This document shows, in pieces, positions 1 to 9,610 of a stretch of DNA of 46,872 nucleotides. The notes under the pieces are model-generated. The model did no database searches. It saw only the letters and a program-made list of their open reading frames with translations, and was not told where the DNA came from. A program made the translations under genes and the position numbers. Within the stretch, counting starts at the first letter, position 1. Each line of letters begins with the position of its first letter. Source of the DNA: Aeromonas veronii bv. veronii (lineage in GTDB: Bacteria > Pseudomonadota > Gammaproteobacteria > Enterobacterales > Aeromonadaceae); NCBI RefSeq assembly GCF_000820225.1, contig NZ_CDDK01000041.1, forward strand, positions 90,312 through 137,183. Direction: 5' to 3'.

Positions 1-77
1 TGCTGGTGCCCCGCCTGCGCCAGCTGATCGCCTCCAAAATCACCCCGCCACCGGCAGCCACTGCCATTCCTGTCTAA
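1..77 (+). CDS. C-terminal fragment of an unknown protein
   Basis: The frame starting at base 3 is open from the window edge to a TAA at 75-77 and encodes 24 residues ending TPPPAATAIPV. The tail is rich in proline and alanine. A strong terminator follows 75 bp later on the same strand, so this is plausibly the true 3' end of a gene lying mostly outside the window. Too little is visible to assign a family. Confidence 0.4.
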   Translation, partial: LVPRLRQLIASKITPPPAATAIPV

Positions 78-152
78 TTGGATTCGGGCCAGCCATTTCA
101 CCAGCCCCTGTCAGTACGAACGGTTGAATCCGCGACACAGCTGATAATGCAA

Positions 153-190
153 GGGCCCCGCCATCATGGATGGCGGGGCCCTTCTCTTTT
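153..190 (+). terminator. Rho-independent terminator
   Basis: A 13-bp perfect stem (153-165 paired with 169-181, sequence GGGCCCCGCCATC and its complement) with a 3-nt loop is followed by a pyrimidine tract ending in four Ts. It would terminate the plus-strand gene that enters from the left. The MFS gene converges on it from the other side. Confidence 0.8.
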
Positions 191-274
191 GGTGGGATGG
201 ATGACCCGCGTCTGGCTGGCGAGCCCCCGTTTAGGCTTCGTCAATCAAGCCTATGTCCCCACAGGTCTCGTTTC

Positions 275-1516
275 TCAAACATCCGATTTTGGGGTTCCCA
301 AACGCAGCAGCTTGAGCAATCGATATAGAAAAAGTGGCTGAATAATCGTCAACACTATGGTTAGCCAAGCCAATAGAGTTATGTTGCCAAGGTGACCATC
401 GACATTTGTTAAAATCATCGAAGAGACGACGGCAGCCGAGCCACTGAATATATGTTGAAAAACATTTTGCAATGACATGAATCCCGCCCTTTCCCAAGGC
501 GCTGCCACTTGACTATTAACAGCAGCTACGGTGATCGTTCGGGTCGATGTAACCACCATGAATAACGTGAAAATCACTATGGTCGGCAGCCCAGGCTCAT
601 GCAAAAAGCCATCCCAAACAACCGCTATCGTCAATGCCCCCATCAAAATCGTCACTTTCATTGCGCCAAAACGGTCAATAAACAATCCACCAAGCTGCAT
701 TGAAAACAGGCTAAAAATGCCGCCCATGACATAGTACTGACTCATATCGCCGCGAGGAACATCAAGGTTAAATTGAAAATAAGCAGCTATGTTGGGAACA
801 ATAAGGAAGGTGCTGAAAATTGCCAACCCAATTGCCATAAACGCATTCAACACCACAGGTCGCTTCAACATTTCAATGGATGAAAAAGCCTTCTGACTCA
901 ATCCCAAGTGGGCCGTCATCCCGGGCAGCCTTGTATATACCACCACGCAGATACACAATCCCAAGCCACCTAAAACATAGAAAGGTGCACTCCATCCTTT
1001 TAACATTGCCAGCTCCAATCCCAACGGCACACCGGCAATCGCTGACAACGAAAACGCCCCCATCACGATGGCCATCGCTCGGCCACGTTGCTGTACAGGC
1101 GTGGCATCCACAACGATCGCCAGAGCAATGGATGTTGCAGGACCGGCAAACATACCGGCCAGCAAGCGGGTAAAGAATAAACTTTCCATATCCCATGCCA
1201 AAGCGCAGGCCCAAGTGGATAGCGTGATACCCAACAATGTGATCAGTGCAACATGCTTTCTATCAAATCGGTCGAGATATCTGGCACATAACAACGATGA
1301 TAGTGCGGCTGCCAGTGCATACCCGCCTCCTAAATATCCTATATAGGTTGGACTTATATTTAGTGCGCGAGATAAATCAGGCCCAAGCGGCATAATCATC
1401 ATGAAATCAAGCGCACTGACCAATTGAATCAATGCCGCCAACCAGACAACGTTAAAATTCATAACCGAACGATTATGGTGAGTTCTTTCACCCATATTAT
1501 TTTCATCTAGCATCAT
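275..1516 (-). CDS. MFS transporter (DHA1-like drug/metabolite exporter)
   Basis: This 413-residue hydrophobic protein has about 12 predicted membrane segments, typical of the major facilitator superfamily. After the first helix (about residues 22-44) comes a motif-A-like loop, ARYLDRFDRKHVAL, at about residues 78-91. The following helices are rich in Gly, Ala and Ser, as in proton-driven antiporters. The open frame extends upstream to a TTG at 1531, but the ATG at 1516 has a GAGAG ribosome site 8 nt before it and is preferred. The gene is divergent from a LysR regulator across about 100 bp, the usual layout for an exporter and its activator or repressor. Substrate unknown. Its codon use is more AT-rich than that of the housekeeping genes to the right, which fits an accessory gene. 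Confidence 0.85.
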   Translation of the reverse strand: MMLDENNMGERTHHNRSVMNFNVVWLAALIQLVSALDFMMIMPLGPDLSRALNISPTYIGYLGGGYALAAALSSLLCARYLDRFDRKHVALITLLGITLSTWACALAWDMESLFFTRLLAGMFAGPATSIALAIVVDATPVQQRGRAMAIVMGAFSLSAIAGVPLGLELAMLKGWSAPFYVLGGLGLCICVVVYTRLPGMTAHLGLSQKAFSSIEMLKRPVVLNAFMAIGLAIFSTFLIVPNIAAYFQFNLDVPRGDMSQYYVMGGIFSLFSMQLGGLFIDRFGAMKVTILMGALTIAVVWDGFLHEPGLPTIVIFTLFMVVTSTRTITVAAVNSQVAAPWERAGFMSLQNVFQHIFSGSAAVVSSMILTNVDGHLGNITLLAWLTIVLTIIQPLFLYRLLKLLRLGTPKSDV

Positions 1517-1618
1517 AGTGTTTACTCTCAATCTTTAGAGATAAAAACTATACCCACTATCACATTTTAATTTTATTCGTTAAAATGGCATGGATTGTTA
1601 TCAGATTAGGGATAATCA

Positions 1619-2527
1619 ATGCGTACCGGCATGGAATTGAATGCGCTGAAGATTTTCATTGCAGTGGTTGAAAACAGCAGTTTTGTCGGGGCATCTAAAA
1701 CCCTTCAAATCCCCACCTCAAATGTGAGCCGCAGTATTTCTCAATTGGAAGAAGCCTTGAACCTTCAACTGATTGAACGCTCAACCCGCCATATGAAGCT
1801 CACACAGTCAGGGCAACTGCTCTATACCCGAGTAAAACCACTGCTGGAATCACTGGAGCAAACCGAGGCTGAATTGACATCACAGCAGATTCAGCTGAAA
1901 GGTCCATTACGCATCTGTATCCCCAATGAGGCTGGGCCAAAACTGCTCGGTACTGCCATTGCCGACTTTGCCTGCCAGCATCCTGAAATAACGATCAGCT
2001 GCATTACCAATCTCTCCGGACTTGAATCATTAAGAGAGGATTTGGACATGGCAATCATCATTCACAGAGGCAAGATGGATGATTGCGATTACATAGCCAG
2101 CCATTTGACCACCATTCCCTGTACTGTTGTTGGCTCCCCGTCATTGATCCAGAAGTGGGGGCTTCCCAACCACACATCACAACTCAAAACTCTCCCCTGC
2201 ATAACAACGGTGAGTGCACTGAAAGGAATGCCTTGGCAATTTACTCGCACGAGCAGTGAATTTTCCACCATCCAGGTGAATGAACACTACCGGGTCAATA
2301 GTGGCGAACTGGCGTTAAAAGCAGCCATAGCCGGTGTAGGTTTTGCCATTCTTGCCAAGGTATCTTGTCAAGAATTTATTGATAATGGCAGCTTGGTTGA
2401 AATTGAACTTGAGCTACCCGCCGCCCCATTGCAGTTGTTTGCTGTTTATGCAAATCGCCAATATCTTCCTGCTAAAACACGTGTATTTATTGAGTTCATT
2501 CGACAAAACATTATTAGTTATCAGTAG
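1619..2527 (+). CDS. LysR-family transcriptional regulator
   Basis: This 302-residue protein has the standard LysR plan. A winged helix-turn-helix occupies residues 5-65 (ELNALKIFIAVVENSSF, then the recognition segment around TSNVSRSISQLEE). It is followed by a periplasmic-binding-like effector domain from about residue 90. Length is normal for the family. The ATG at 1619 has an AGGGA site about 7 nt upstream; Met5 is a possible alternative start. It is transcribed divergently from the MFS gene and very probably controls it from the shared spacer (inference). The effector is unknown. The nearest subgroup appears to be the CrgA/AaeR-like regulators of exporters, by general resemblance only. 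Confidence 0.88.
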   Translation: MRTGMELNALKIFIAVVENSSFVGASKTLQIPTSNVSRSISQLEEALNLQLIERSTRHMKLTQSGQLLYTRVKPLLESLEQTEAELTSQQIQLKGPLRICIPNEAGPKLLGTAIADFACQHPEITISCITNLSGLESLREDLDMAIIIHRGKMDDCDYIASHLTTIPCTVVGSPSLIQKWGLPNHTSQLKTLPCITTVSALKGMPWQFTRTSSEFSTIQVNEHYRVNSGELALKAAIAGVGFAILAKVSCQEFIDNGSLVEIELELPAAPLQLFAVYANRQYLPAKTRVFIEFIRQNIISYQ

Positions 2528-2572
2528 CTAAAGTCCAAAACTAAATGGCATACGCCAGCGTTTATCGTTTGC

Positions 2573-2606
2573 GTAGGTCTGATTACGCTTCGTTAATCAG
2601 ACCTAC
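2573..2606. repeat. REP-like palindrome
   Basis: A perfect 13-bp inverted repeat (GTAGGTCTGATTA at 2573-2585 and its complement at 2594-2606) is separated by 8 nt containing CGCTTCG. It lies between the convergent LysR and unknown-protein genes. There is no T tract, so it is unlikely to be a simple intrinsic terminator. Its form resembles the short dispersed REP-type palindromes found between genes in gammaproteobacteria. No second copy was found in this window. Confidence 0.5.
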
Positions 2607-2630
2607 AGCCTTATAAAGACCTGTGCAAAA

Positions 2631-3269
2631 CTAACTCACTTTCAACACTTCTTTACCATAGTGAGTTTCACATTGTACATATTCTAATAGCGCATACAGT
2701 TTATCAGGTTCATTTCTTATAACCTTCAAACTATCCATTGTCGTTTCCCTTGGTGAAACCTTTGTTAAAAATAGCTCGCCATAAATCTCATTTTGCAAAC
2801 ATGATATGAGATCTCTGGTGAAACACGATATTTCTCTAGATACCCATTCTAACTTACTAAAAAAGTCAATTTTTTCAAGATATGGTTGTTCCCTAGAAAG
2901 CTCGTATAATTTTGCTTGAATCATGAAACGAGTTGTTCTAAATAACAAAGGATTTAAAATTTCGTGGCATTCCAATTCTTTGCAAAACAAATACGTGACA
3001 TGCTCAAGCTGCATTGCGTAATCCATTCTTTTAGGGAGGTCAACCTCATGTCCATCCGCTTTATTAACACGCCATATCAACGCTTTTAAAGATAGTTCAT
3101 CACAAGTAGATGTCAGTGCATTGGAAACAGAGAGCAATTGTTCAAATATTTTAATTTGATGTTCTTTTTTAAAGTTAGCTCTTCTTTCCCGTTGAGCTTG
3201 ATAAATTGGGACAAACAATCCAAAAAAAGCTAAAAAGACAGGTGAAAAATCCTTTATGAAATCGTACAT
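2631..3269 (-). CDS. Membrane-anchored protein of unknown function
   Basis: I do not recognise this 212-residue protein. One hydrophobic segment near the N terminus (about residues 8-24, FSPVFLAFFGLFVPIYQ) is followed at once by a basic stretch (QRERRANFKK), suggesting a single-pass protein with a cytoplasmic helical body. The rest is charged and probably alpha-helical, with several scattered cysteines and no obvious catalytic motif. A GGTGA site lies just before the ATG. Base composition is clearly AT-richer than that of parC next door, and the gene stands alone between a REP-like palindrome and the parC terminator. Both facts suggest an acquired gene. Similar small anchored helical proteins occur in accessory islands, but no function should be assigned. 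Confidence 0.65.
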   Translation of the reverse strand: MYDFIKDFSPVFLAFFGLFVPIYQAQRERRANFKKEHQIKIFEQLLSVSNALTSTCDELSLKALIWRVNKADGHEVDLPKRMDYAMQLEHVTYLFCKELECHEILNPLLFRTTRFMIQAKLYELSREQPYLEKIDFFSKLEWVSREISCFTRDLISCLQNEIYGELFLTKVSPRETTMDSLKVIRNEPDKLYALLEYVQCETHYGKEVLKVS

Positions 3270-3288
3270 GAAATCACCAAAAAAATAT

Positions 3289-3315
3289 TTATAATAAAAA
3301 AGGCGCTTTCGCGCC
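3289..3315 (-). terminator. parC terminator
   Basis: On the minus strand, GGCGC-GAAA-GCGCC (3315 down to 3302) forms a 5-bp stem with a GNRA-type tetraloop, followed by TTTTTTATTATA. It lies 13 bp after the parC stop and ends the parE-parC transcript. Confidence 0.75.
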
Positions 3316-3327
3316 CTTCTATATTAA

Positions 3328-5604
3328 TTACCCTTCCTGATTTTCCCCGGCGGCGGGTTCAATCTCGATGCGATCGACCCGCTGCAAACCGCGGGGCAAC
3401 TTGGCGCCACGGCGGCCGCGCTCGCCGCGGTAGTAGTCGAGATCCGAGGGTTTGAGGGTGAGCTTGCGCTTGCCGGCAAACAGGGTGACCGACTGGCCCT
3501 GCGGGATCACGGCGGCCATCACCACAAACTCCTCCCGCGCCTTCACCCGAGCCGACGGAATGCTGATCAGCTTGTTGCCCTTGCCTTTGCCGAGTACCGG
3601 CAAGGTGTTGAGCGGGAACAGCAGCATGCGCCCTTCGTTGGAGATGGCCATGCAGAGATCGGTCTCCGGCGAGCCGATCTTCTGGGGTGCCATCACCTGC
3701 CCCCCTTCCGGCACGGTGAGCAGCGCCTTGCCGTTCTTGTTCTTGCCGATGAGATCGTCATAGGTGCAGACAAAGCCGTAACCGGCATCGCTGGCGATCA
3801 GATACGGCTCGCCCTCGTTGCCCATCACCAGATGGCGCACCTCTTCCCCTGCCCCCAGCGCAAAGCGGCCGGTGAGCGGTTCGCCCTGACTGCGCGCAGA
3901 TGGCAGGGTGTGGGATTCGAGGGCGTAGGTTCTCCCCAACGTGGAGAGGAACACCGCCTGCTGGTTGCTGCGGCCACAGGCGTGGGCCAGATAGCTGTCC
4001 CCCGCCTTGTAGGAGAGCCCCGCCACATCGACATCGTGGCCCTTGGCGGCGCGCACCCACCCCTTGTCGGAGAGGATGACGGTGACCGGTTCGCTGGGAA
4101 TAAGCTCTTTCTCGGTCAGCGCCACGGCGGTGGCACGCTCCACCAGCGGGGTGCGGCGATCGTCGCCGTACTTCTCGGCATCGGCCAGCAGCTCTTTCTT
4201 GAGCAGGGTGTTGAGGCGACGCTCGGAGCCCAAAATGAGTTCCAGCTTATCGCGCTCTTCGGCCAGTTCGTTCTGTTCGGCGCGCAGCTTGAACTCTTCG
4301 AGCTTGGCCAGATGGCGCAGTTTCAGCTCGAGGATCGCTTCGGCCTGGGTCTCGGTAATGTTGAAGCGCTCCACCATCACCTTGCCCGGCTCATCCTCGG
4401 TACGGATGATCTCGATCACCTCGTCGATGTTGAGGTAGGCGATCAGCAAGCCTTCGAGGATGTGCAGGCGAGCCAGCACTTTGTCGAGGCGGAACTGCAA
4501 GCGGCGACGCACCGTCTCGCGGCGGAACTGGATCCACTCGCTGAGGATGGTCTTGAGGCACTTCACCTGCGGCCGGTTGTCGAGGCCGAGGATGTTGAGG
4601 TTTACCCGGTAGTTCTTCTCCAGATCCGTGGTGGCGAACAGGTGAGCCATCAGCCCCTCTACATCCACCCGGTTGGAGCGCGGCACGATCACCAGACGGG
4701 TCGGGTTCTCGTGGTCAGATTCATCCCGCAGATCGGTGACCATCGGCAGCTTTTTCGCCACCATCTGGGCGGCGATCTGCTCCATGATCTTGGCGCCGGA
4801 GGCCTGATGGGGCAGCGCGGTAATGACGATGTCGCCATCCTCCTCGCTCCAGACCGCCCGCTGCTTGATGGAGCCCTTGCCAGTCTCGTAGATTTTGCGG
4901 ATATCGTCGCGCGGGGTGATGATCTCGGCGTTGGTCGGGTAGTCCGGCCCCTGAATGTGCTGCATCAACACATCCAGCCCCGCATTGGGGTTGTCGAGCA
5001 GCTCGGCACAGGCGTAGGCCACTTCCCGCGCGTTGTGGGGCGGGATGTCGGTCGCCATGCCCACCGCAATACCGGTCACCCCGTTGAGCAGGATGTGCGG
5101 CAGGCGGGCGGGCAGCACCACCGGCTCCTTCATGGTGCCGTCGAAGTTCGGCGTCCACTCCACCGTGCCTTGCCCCAGCTCGGAGAGCAGCAGCTCGGAA
5201 AAGCGCGACAAGCGTGCTTCGGTATAACGCATCGCAGCGAAGGATTTGGGATCGTCCGGTGCACCCCAGTTGCCCTGACCATCCACCAGCGGGTAGCGGT
5301 AGGAGAAGGGCTGGGCCATCAGCACCATGGCTTCATAACAGGCGCTGTCGCCGTGGGGGTGGTACTTACCCAGCACGTCACCCACGGTACGGGCGGACTT
5401 CTTGTGCTTGGAGAGCGCCGACAGCCCCAGCTCGCTCATGGCGTAGATAATTCGCCGCTGCACCGGTTTGAGGCCGTCGCCGATATGCGGCAAGGCCCGA
5501 TCCATGATGACGTACATGGAGTAGTTCAAGTAAGCCTGTTCAGTAAAGGTGCGCATTGGCTGGCGCTCTACCCCGTCCAGACTGAGCTCGATAGCATCAC
5601 TCAT
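3328..5604 (-). CDS. parC: DNA topoisomerase IV subunit A
   Basis: ParC forms the ParC2ParE2 topoisomerase IV that decatenates daughter chromosomes. The 758-residue protein starts [15 protein letters not shown] at the ATG at 5604, with AAGAG upstream; the open frame runs further but that extension has no family support. The breakage-reunion domain covers about residues 1-490, with the catalytic Tyr at residue 127 in [11 protein letters not shown]. The C-terminal beta-propeller follows. The quinolone region reads [13 protein letters not shown], where Ser87 and Glu91 correspond to E. coli Ser80 and Glu84, so the common resistance substitutions are absent. parE lies 71 bp upstream on the same strand, so the two subunits are probably cotranscribed. 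Length is close to the E. coli protein (752). Confidence 0.97.
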   Translation of the reverse strand: MSDAIELSLDGVERQPMRTFTEQAYLNYSMYVIMDRALPHIGDGLKPVQRRIIYAMSELGLSALSKHKKSARTVGDVLGKYHPHGDSACYEAMVLMAQPFSYRYPLVDGQGNWGAPDDPKSFAAMRYTEARLSRFSELLLSELGQGTVEWTPNFDGTMKEPVVLPARLPHILLNGVTGIAVGMATDIPPHNAREVAYACAELLDNPNAGLDVLMQHIQGPDYPTNAEIITPRDDIRKIYETGKGSIKQRAVWSEEDGDIVITALPHQASGAKIMEQIAAQMVAKKLPMVTDLRDESDHENPTRLVIVPRSNRVDVEGLMAHLFATTDLEKNYRVNLNILGLDNRPQVKCLKTILSEWIQFRRETVRRRLQFRLDKVLARLHILEGLLIAYLNIDEVIEIIRTEDEPGKVMVERFNITETQAEAILELKLRHLAKLEEFKLRAEQNELAEERDKLELILGSERRLNTLLKKELLADAEKYGDDRRTPLVERATAVALTEKELIPSEPVTVILSDKGWVRAAKGHDVDVAGLSYKAGDSYLAHACGRSNQQAVFLSTLGRTYALESHTLPSARSQGEPLTGRFALGAGEEVRHLVMGNEGEPYLIASDAGYGFVCTYDDLIGKNKNGKALLTVPEGGQVMAPQKIGSPETDLCMAISNEGRMLLFPLNTLPVLGKGKGNKLISIPSARVKAREEFVVMAAVIPQGQSVTLFAGKRKLTLKPSDLDYYRGERGRRGAKLPRGLQRVDRIEIEPAAGENQEG

Positions 5605-5675
5605 ATGTTTTTCTCTTGCTATGGCGCGCCCCAGGAGGGCACGCCTGAAATGCGGGTCGGCAGGTGACCGACGGC

Positions 5676-7586
5676 TTAGATGATGGCGAGGTTGCCCTTC
5701 TCTTCCAGCCATTCGCGGCGATCGCTCGCCCGCTTCTTGGCCAGCAGCATGTCCATCAGCTGCAGGGTCTCGTCAGCCGCATCACCTTCGCTCTCTCCTG
5801 CCGGCTCCATGGTGAGCTGCACCAGACGGCGGGTGTTGGGATCCATGGTGGTTTCCCGCAGCTGTTTCGGGTTCATCTCACCCAGACCCTTGAATCGGGT
5901 CACCATCACCTTGCCCTTCTTCTTCTCGGCTTCGACCCGCTGCAGCACGCCGTTCTTCTCGTCCTCGTCGAGGGCGTAGTAGACCTCTTTACCAATATCG
6001 ATCCGGTAGAGGGGCGGCATGGCGACGTAGACGTGACCCTTCTCCACCAGCGTGCGGAAGTGCTTCACAAACAAGGCGCAGAGCAGGGTGGCGATGTGCA
6101 GACCATCCGAGTCCGCATCCGCGAGGATGCACACCTTGCCGTAGCGCAGGCCGCTGAGATCCTCGGAATCGGGGTCAAGGCCGATGGCCACGGAAATATC
6201 GTGCACCTCCTGCGAGGCAAGCACCTGACCGGCCTCTACCTCCCAGGTGTTCAGGATCTTGCCGCGCAGCGGCATGATGGCCTGGAACTCGCGATCCCGC
6301 GCCTGCTTGGCACTGCCGCCCGCGGAGTCACCCTCCACCAGGAACAGCTCACCCTGCATGGGGTCGGCGCAGTTACAGTCGGTCAGCTTGCCGGGCAGCG
6401 CCGGGCCCTGGGTAATCTTCTTGCGCACCACCGTCTTGGCAGCACGCATCCGGCGCTGGGCGCTGCTGATACAGATCTCGGCGATCTGCTCCGCCAGCTC
6501 GGTATTGCTGTTCAGATAGAGGCTGAAGGCATCCTTCACCACGCCGGAGACGAACGCCGAGCTCTGACGGGAGGAGAGGCGCTCCTTGGTCTGACCGGCG
6601 AACTGTGGATCCTGCATCTTGATGGAGAGGATGTAGGCACAGCGATCCCAGATATCTTCCGGGGTCAGCTTGACCCCGCGCGGCAGCAGGTTGCGGAACT
6701 CGCAGAACTCGCGCATGGCGTCGAGCAGGCCCTGACGCAGGCCGTTGACGTGAGTACCGCCCTGGGCGGTGGGAATGAGGTTCACATAGGATTCGGCGAG
6801 GCATTCGCCCCCTTCCGGCAACCAGCAGAGCGCCCAGTCCACCGCCGATTGTTCTGAGCTGAACGAGCCGATAAAGGGCTGCTCCGGCAGGCAGGTGAAC
6901 TGCTTGACCGCATCGACCAGATAATCCTTGAGGCCATCTTCGTAGCACCACTCCAGCTTGATGCCGGTGTTCTTGTCGAGGAACTTGATGGTGAGGCCGG
7001 GGCAGAGCACCGCCTTGGCTTTGAGCAGGTGCTCCAGCTTGGTGACCGAGAACTTGGGCGAATCGAAGTAGCTCGCCTGCGGCCAGAAACGCACCCGGGT
7101 GCCGGTGTTGCGACGGCCGCAGGTGCCGGTGATGGTCAGCTCCTGCACCTTCTCGCCGCGCTCGAAGGCGATGTCGTAGACCTGACCGTCGCGACGCACC
7201 GTCACCTCGACCCGATCGGAGAGGGCGTTTACGACCGAAATACCCACCCCGTGCAGACCGCCGGAGAACTGGTAGTTCTTGTTGGAGAATTTGCCGCCCG
7301 CGTGCAGCTTGCAGAGGATAAGCTCCACCCCGCTGACACCCTCTTCCGGGTGGATATCGACCGGCATGCCGCGGCCGTCGTCGATCACTTCGAGGGACTG
7401 GTCTTCATGCAGGATCACCTCCAGATTGCGGGCGTGACCTGCCAGCGCTTCATCGACGCTGTTGTCGATGACCTCCTGGCCGAGGTGGTTGGGCCGGGTG
7501 GTGTCGGTATACATGCCGGGGCGGCGACGCACCGGCTCAAGGCCATTGAGGACCTCAATGGCATCCGCATTGTATTGAGTAGACAT
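5676..7586 (-). CDS. parE: DNA topoisomerase IV subunit B
   Basis: The ATPase subunit of topoisomerase IV has 636 residues. The GHKL ATP-binding motifs are visible: [10 protein letters not shown] (39-47), DDGRGMPVD (69-77) and [12 protein letters not shown] (109-120). The TOPRIM domain follows, with [11 protein letters not shown] starting at Glu418 and DADSDGLH near residue 490. The ATG at 7586 has AAGG 6 nt upstream and gives the expected N terminus [13 protein letters not shown]; the longer frame to 7646 is not supported. It is the middle of a minus-strand run after yqiA and directly precedes parC. In E. coli parE and parC are separated by other genes, whereas here they are neighbours. Confidence 0.97.
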   Translation of the reverse strand: MSTQYNADAIEVLNGLEPVRRRPGMYTDTTRPNHLGQEVIDNSVDEALAGHARNLEVILHEDQSLEVIDDGRGMPVDIHPEEGVSGVELILCKLHAGGKFSNKNYQFSGGLHGVGISVVNALSDRVEVTVRRDGQVYDIAFERGEKVQELTITGTCGRRNTGTRVRFWPQASYFDSPKFSVTKLEHLLKAKAVLCPGLTIKFLDKNTGIKLEWCYEDGLKDYLVDAVKQFTCLPEQPFIGSFSSEQSAVDWALCWLPEGGECLAESYVNLIPTAQGGTHVNGLRQGLLDAMREFCEFRNLLPRGVKLTPEDIWDRCAYILSIKMQDPQFAGQTKERLSSRQSSAFVSGVVKDAFSLYLNSNTELAEQIAEICISSAQRRMRAAKTVVRKKITQGPALPGKLTDCNCADPMQGELFLVEGDSAGGSAKQARDREFQAIMPLRGKILNTWEVEAGQVLASQEVHDISVAIGLDPDSEDLSGLRYGKVCILADADSDGLHIATLLCALFVKHFRTLVEKGHVYVAMPPLYRIDIGKEVYYALDEDEKNGVLQRVEAEKKKGKVMVTRFKGLGEMNPKQLRETTMDPNTRRLVQLTMEPAGESEGDAADETLQLMDMLLAKKRASDRREWLEEKGNLAII

Positions 7587-7718
7587 GGAGGGCCTTGCGA
7601 ATTGACGTTTGGAGGGAATCTTAACTGCTAGGCGGGGGTAGAACAAACTCCCCGCACCGAAAGCTTGATCTGGAGAAGAACAAGCAGGGCGAGACCGCCC
7701 TTATTGACTCAAACCTGA

Positions 7719-8306
7719 CTATAACCCGAGGAAACGGATGATTTGGGCGGGGTAGCGCTCGAACGCTACAAAGGCGTGGTTGCCGCCACACTCCAGCGAG
7801 AGGCGGGCAAAGCGGTATTCATCCAGCGCCTTGCGATAATCGAGCACCTCATCCCCCTGCTGTTGCAGGATCCAGAGTCGCTCCGGCGCCGTCACCGGTA
7901 CCGCCAGTGCCCGCAGCTCGTCCATATGTTCAGGCAGCAGTTCGTACTGCTCACCCGTATAGGGATTGGTCTGGGGGCCAAGGTAGTCACAAAGCAGCTC
8001 ATGCGGGCGCACCGCCGGATTGATCAGTGCAGCGCGGCAGCCGAACCGCTCGCTCACCCGGGTCGCCATAAAGCCGCCGAGGGAACTACCCACGGCGCCG
8101 AGCTTGAATTCACTGCCATAACGACCCTGCAGATCGGCGATGGTCTGTTCGATAGCCGCCCAGGCCGCCGCTGGCGTATTGGGCTGGGCCGGAATGATCA
8201 CCTCGATGTCGGGCCGATTGGCGGCCACCCAGGCAGCCATCTGCTGCGCCTTGGCGGAGCCCGGTGAGGAGTTGAAACCGTGCAGATAAAGGAGAACGGA
8301 CTTCAT
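7719..8306 (-). CDS. yqiA: YqiA-type alpha/beta-hydrolase esterase
   Basis: This 195-residue protein belongs to the UPF0227/YqiA esterase family, which in E. coli hydrolyses short acyl esters in vitro. The oxyanion region LHGFNSSPGS lies at residues 8-17. The nucleophile elbow GSSLGG places Ser75 as nucleophile. Asp152 (in QGDEVLDY) and His177 (in GGNHAF) complete the likely triad. A GAGGAGAG ribosome site is 7 nt before the ATG and overlaps the end of cpdA, 12 bp upstream, so the two are translated from one message. Gene order nudF-yqiB-cpdA-yqiA-parE matches E. coli. Physiological substrate unknown. Confidence 0.93.
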   Translation of the reverse strand: MKSVLLYLHGFNSSPGSAKAQQMAAWVAANRPDIEVIIPAQPNTPAAAWAAIEQTIADLQGRYGSEFKLGAVGSSLGGFMATRVSERFGCRAALINPAVRPHELLCDYLGPQTNPYTGEQYELLPEHMDELRALAVPVTAPERLWILQQQGDEVLDYRKALDEYRFARLSLECGGNHAFVAFERYPAQIIRFLGL

Positions 8307-8318
8307 GGAATGCTCTCC

Positions 8319-9143
8319 TCAATAACCGGTGGCGTTGGGGTCGGGCACAAACTGCCCCACCGGCAGGCGCCACACCTCGCTGGCCACCCGCCCATCCGGA
8401 TAGAGGGTGAGATAGCGCCAGCCCGGGCCGGATTCATCCAGCGCGAAGCCGTCGGATAGCGGTTTGAACTGAATGCAAGTCGATGGGCTGGCAATCAGCC
8501 GCACCCCGCGGTGCACCTCGTCAAACTCCTGATGAACGTGGCCGAACAGGATGGTCTTCTGCTGCGGATGACGGGCCAGCACGGCGAACAGGTCATCGGC
8601 ATTCTTGAGATTGTGCTGATCCCGCCAGGCGCAGCCCACCGGCACCGCCTGATGGTGCAGGGTGATAAGAGCGTGGCGATCAGGATATTGACGCAGGGCG
8701 CGGTCGAGGGCGGCCAGCTGGTGATCGCCAATCATGCCGTGAGGTTTGCCACGCACCTGGGTGTCGAGCAGGATCACCTGCCAGTGGTCGCCCACCAGCT
8801 GCTTGGATTCGCTGATCCCGGCGGCATGGAGATATTCGGTCATCAGCGGGCTGTCATCGTGATTGCCCGGCAGCCAGTAGATGGGGCGGCCCAGAGGCGC
8901 CATCATGGAGGCGAAACGCTGATAGGATTCCGGACTGTGATCCTGCGACAGATCGCCGGTCGCCAGAATCACCTCGTAGGGGTGTTCATTGGCCTGCACC
9001 TGTTCCAGCACTGCGGCCAGACTCTCTGCGGTGCGCACAGCCAACAGCCGCCCTTCGGCACTCGCGAAGAGGTGGGTGTCGGTAATTTGCAACAGGCGCA
9101 CACTGCCGTCCTGCGCTTGGGGGAGCTCTGTTTCCAAAATCAC
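8319..9143 (-). CDS. cpdA: 3',5'-cyclic-AMP phosphodiesterase
   Basis: CpdA hydrolyses cAMP to AMP and so lowers CRP activity. The metallophosphoesterase motifs are all present: QITDTHLF, ATGDLSQD, PGNHDD, LHHQAVP and FGHVHQEFD, which bind two metals. I choose the GTG at 9143. It gives 274 residues (E. coli 275), the right number of residues before the first motif, and a 16-bp gap after the yqiB stop. The ATG at 9191 would add 16 residues, overlap yqiB and lacks a ribosome site. The ribosome site for the GTG (AAGAAG) is modest, so expression may depend on coupling to yqiB. Several CRP-like sites lie in the mtl promoter of this same window. Confidence 0.94.
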   Translation of the reverse strand: MILETELPQAQDGSVRLLQITDTHLFASAEGRLLAVRTAESLAAVLEQVQANEHPYEVILATGDLSQDHSPESYQRFASMMAPLGRPIYWLPGNHDDSPLMTEYLHAAGISESKQLVGDHWQVILLDTQVRGKPHGMIGDHQLAALDRALRQYPDRHALITLHHQAVPVGCAWRDQHNLKNADDLFAVLARHPQQKTILFGHVHQEFDEVHRGVRLIASPSTCIQFKPLSDGFALDESGPGWRYLTLYPDGRVASEVWRLPVGQFVPDPNATGY

Positions 9144-9159
9144 GCTTCTTTTTATTTGT

Positions 9160-9609
9160 TCAACTGGAGATATTGATCGGGCTGGTACCATGTCTGAGAC
9201 AAAATTTTAGCCATTCGGCCAGAAACAGATTTACCTGCTCCTTTTCGTCCCGCTGGTGCATCTTTTTATTGGGATAATCATAACGTGGTTGCAAACGGGA
9301 AATCTGTTGCGCTGCACACACTTCCGCCATCCGCACATCATGATACAAACGAATCTCTATCTGAGCTTGTAAATATTCGGGCAATTCGGGGTTGTGCTGG
9401 CTCAGGATCACCTGATTGGTGAAGCGACTCTCGCCAATGATGGTGAGCTGGAACTGCAGATCGTTGCCGACCCGATAGCGGCGCTCGGCGCCGACTTCCC
9501 CATCAGGCGGCAGCAGTTTCATTAATGCCATGTAGTTGACCTCGCAGGTACGCTGCAAGGACATCAGATCAGGCACATAGCGCCTGCTCTGTTGCAGGGT
9601 CAGCGCCAC
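9160..9609 (-). CDS. yqiB: DUF1249 protein YqiB
   Basis: A 149-residue member of the DUF1249 family, function unknown. The family signature is clear in the C-terminal half: RLYHDVRMAEVC and RYDYPNKKMHQRDEK, nearly identical to E. coli YqiB. The start is placed at the GTG at 9609, one base after the nudF stop (TGA G GTG), which gives close to the family length (E. coli 140). The open frame extends further inside nudF, but those residues are out of character. Its constant position between nudF and cpdA in enterobacteria suggests a link to nucleotide metabolism, which is only context. Confidence 0.85.
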   Translation of the reverse strand: MALTLQQSRRYVPDLMSLQRTCEVNYMALMKLLPPDGEVGAERRYRVGNDLQFQLTIIGESRFTNQVILSQHNPELPEYLQAQIEIRLYHDVRMAEVCAAQQISRLQPRYDYPNKKMHQRDEKEQVNLFLAEWLKFCLRHGTSPINISS

Positions 9610-9610
9610 C

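Noticed and set aside
3832..5667. 611-codon plus-strand open frame across parC
   Set aside because: It is the mirror of parC in a GC-rich gene, has no ribosome site and no domain, and its residue content (His, Gly, Gln rich) is typical of antisense frames.
7687..7700. Hairpin after yqiA as a terminator
   Set aside because: The 5-bp stem GGGCG/CGCCC has only a broken T tract on the minus strand, so I do not call it.
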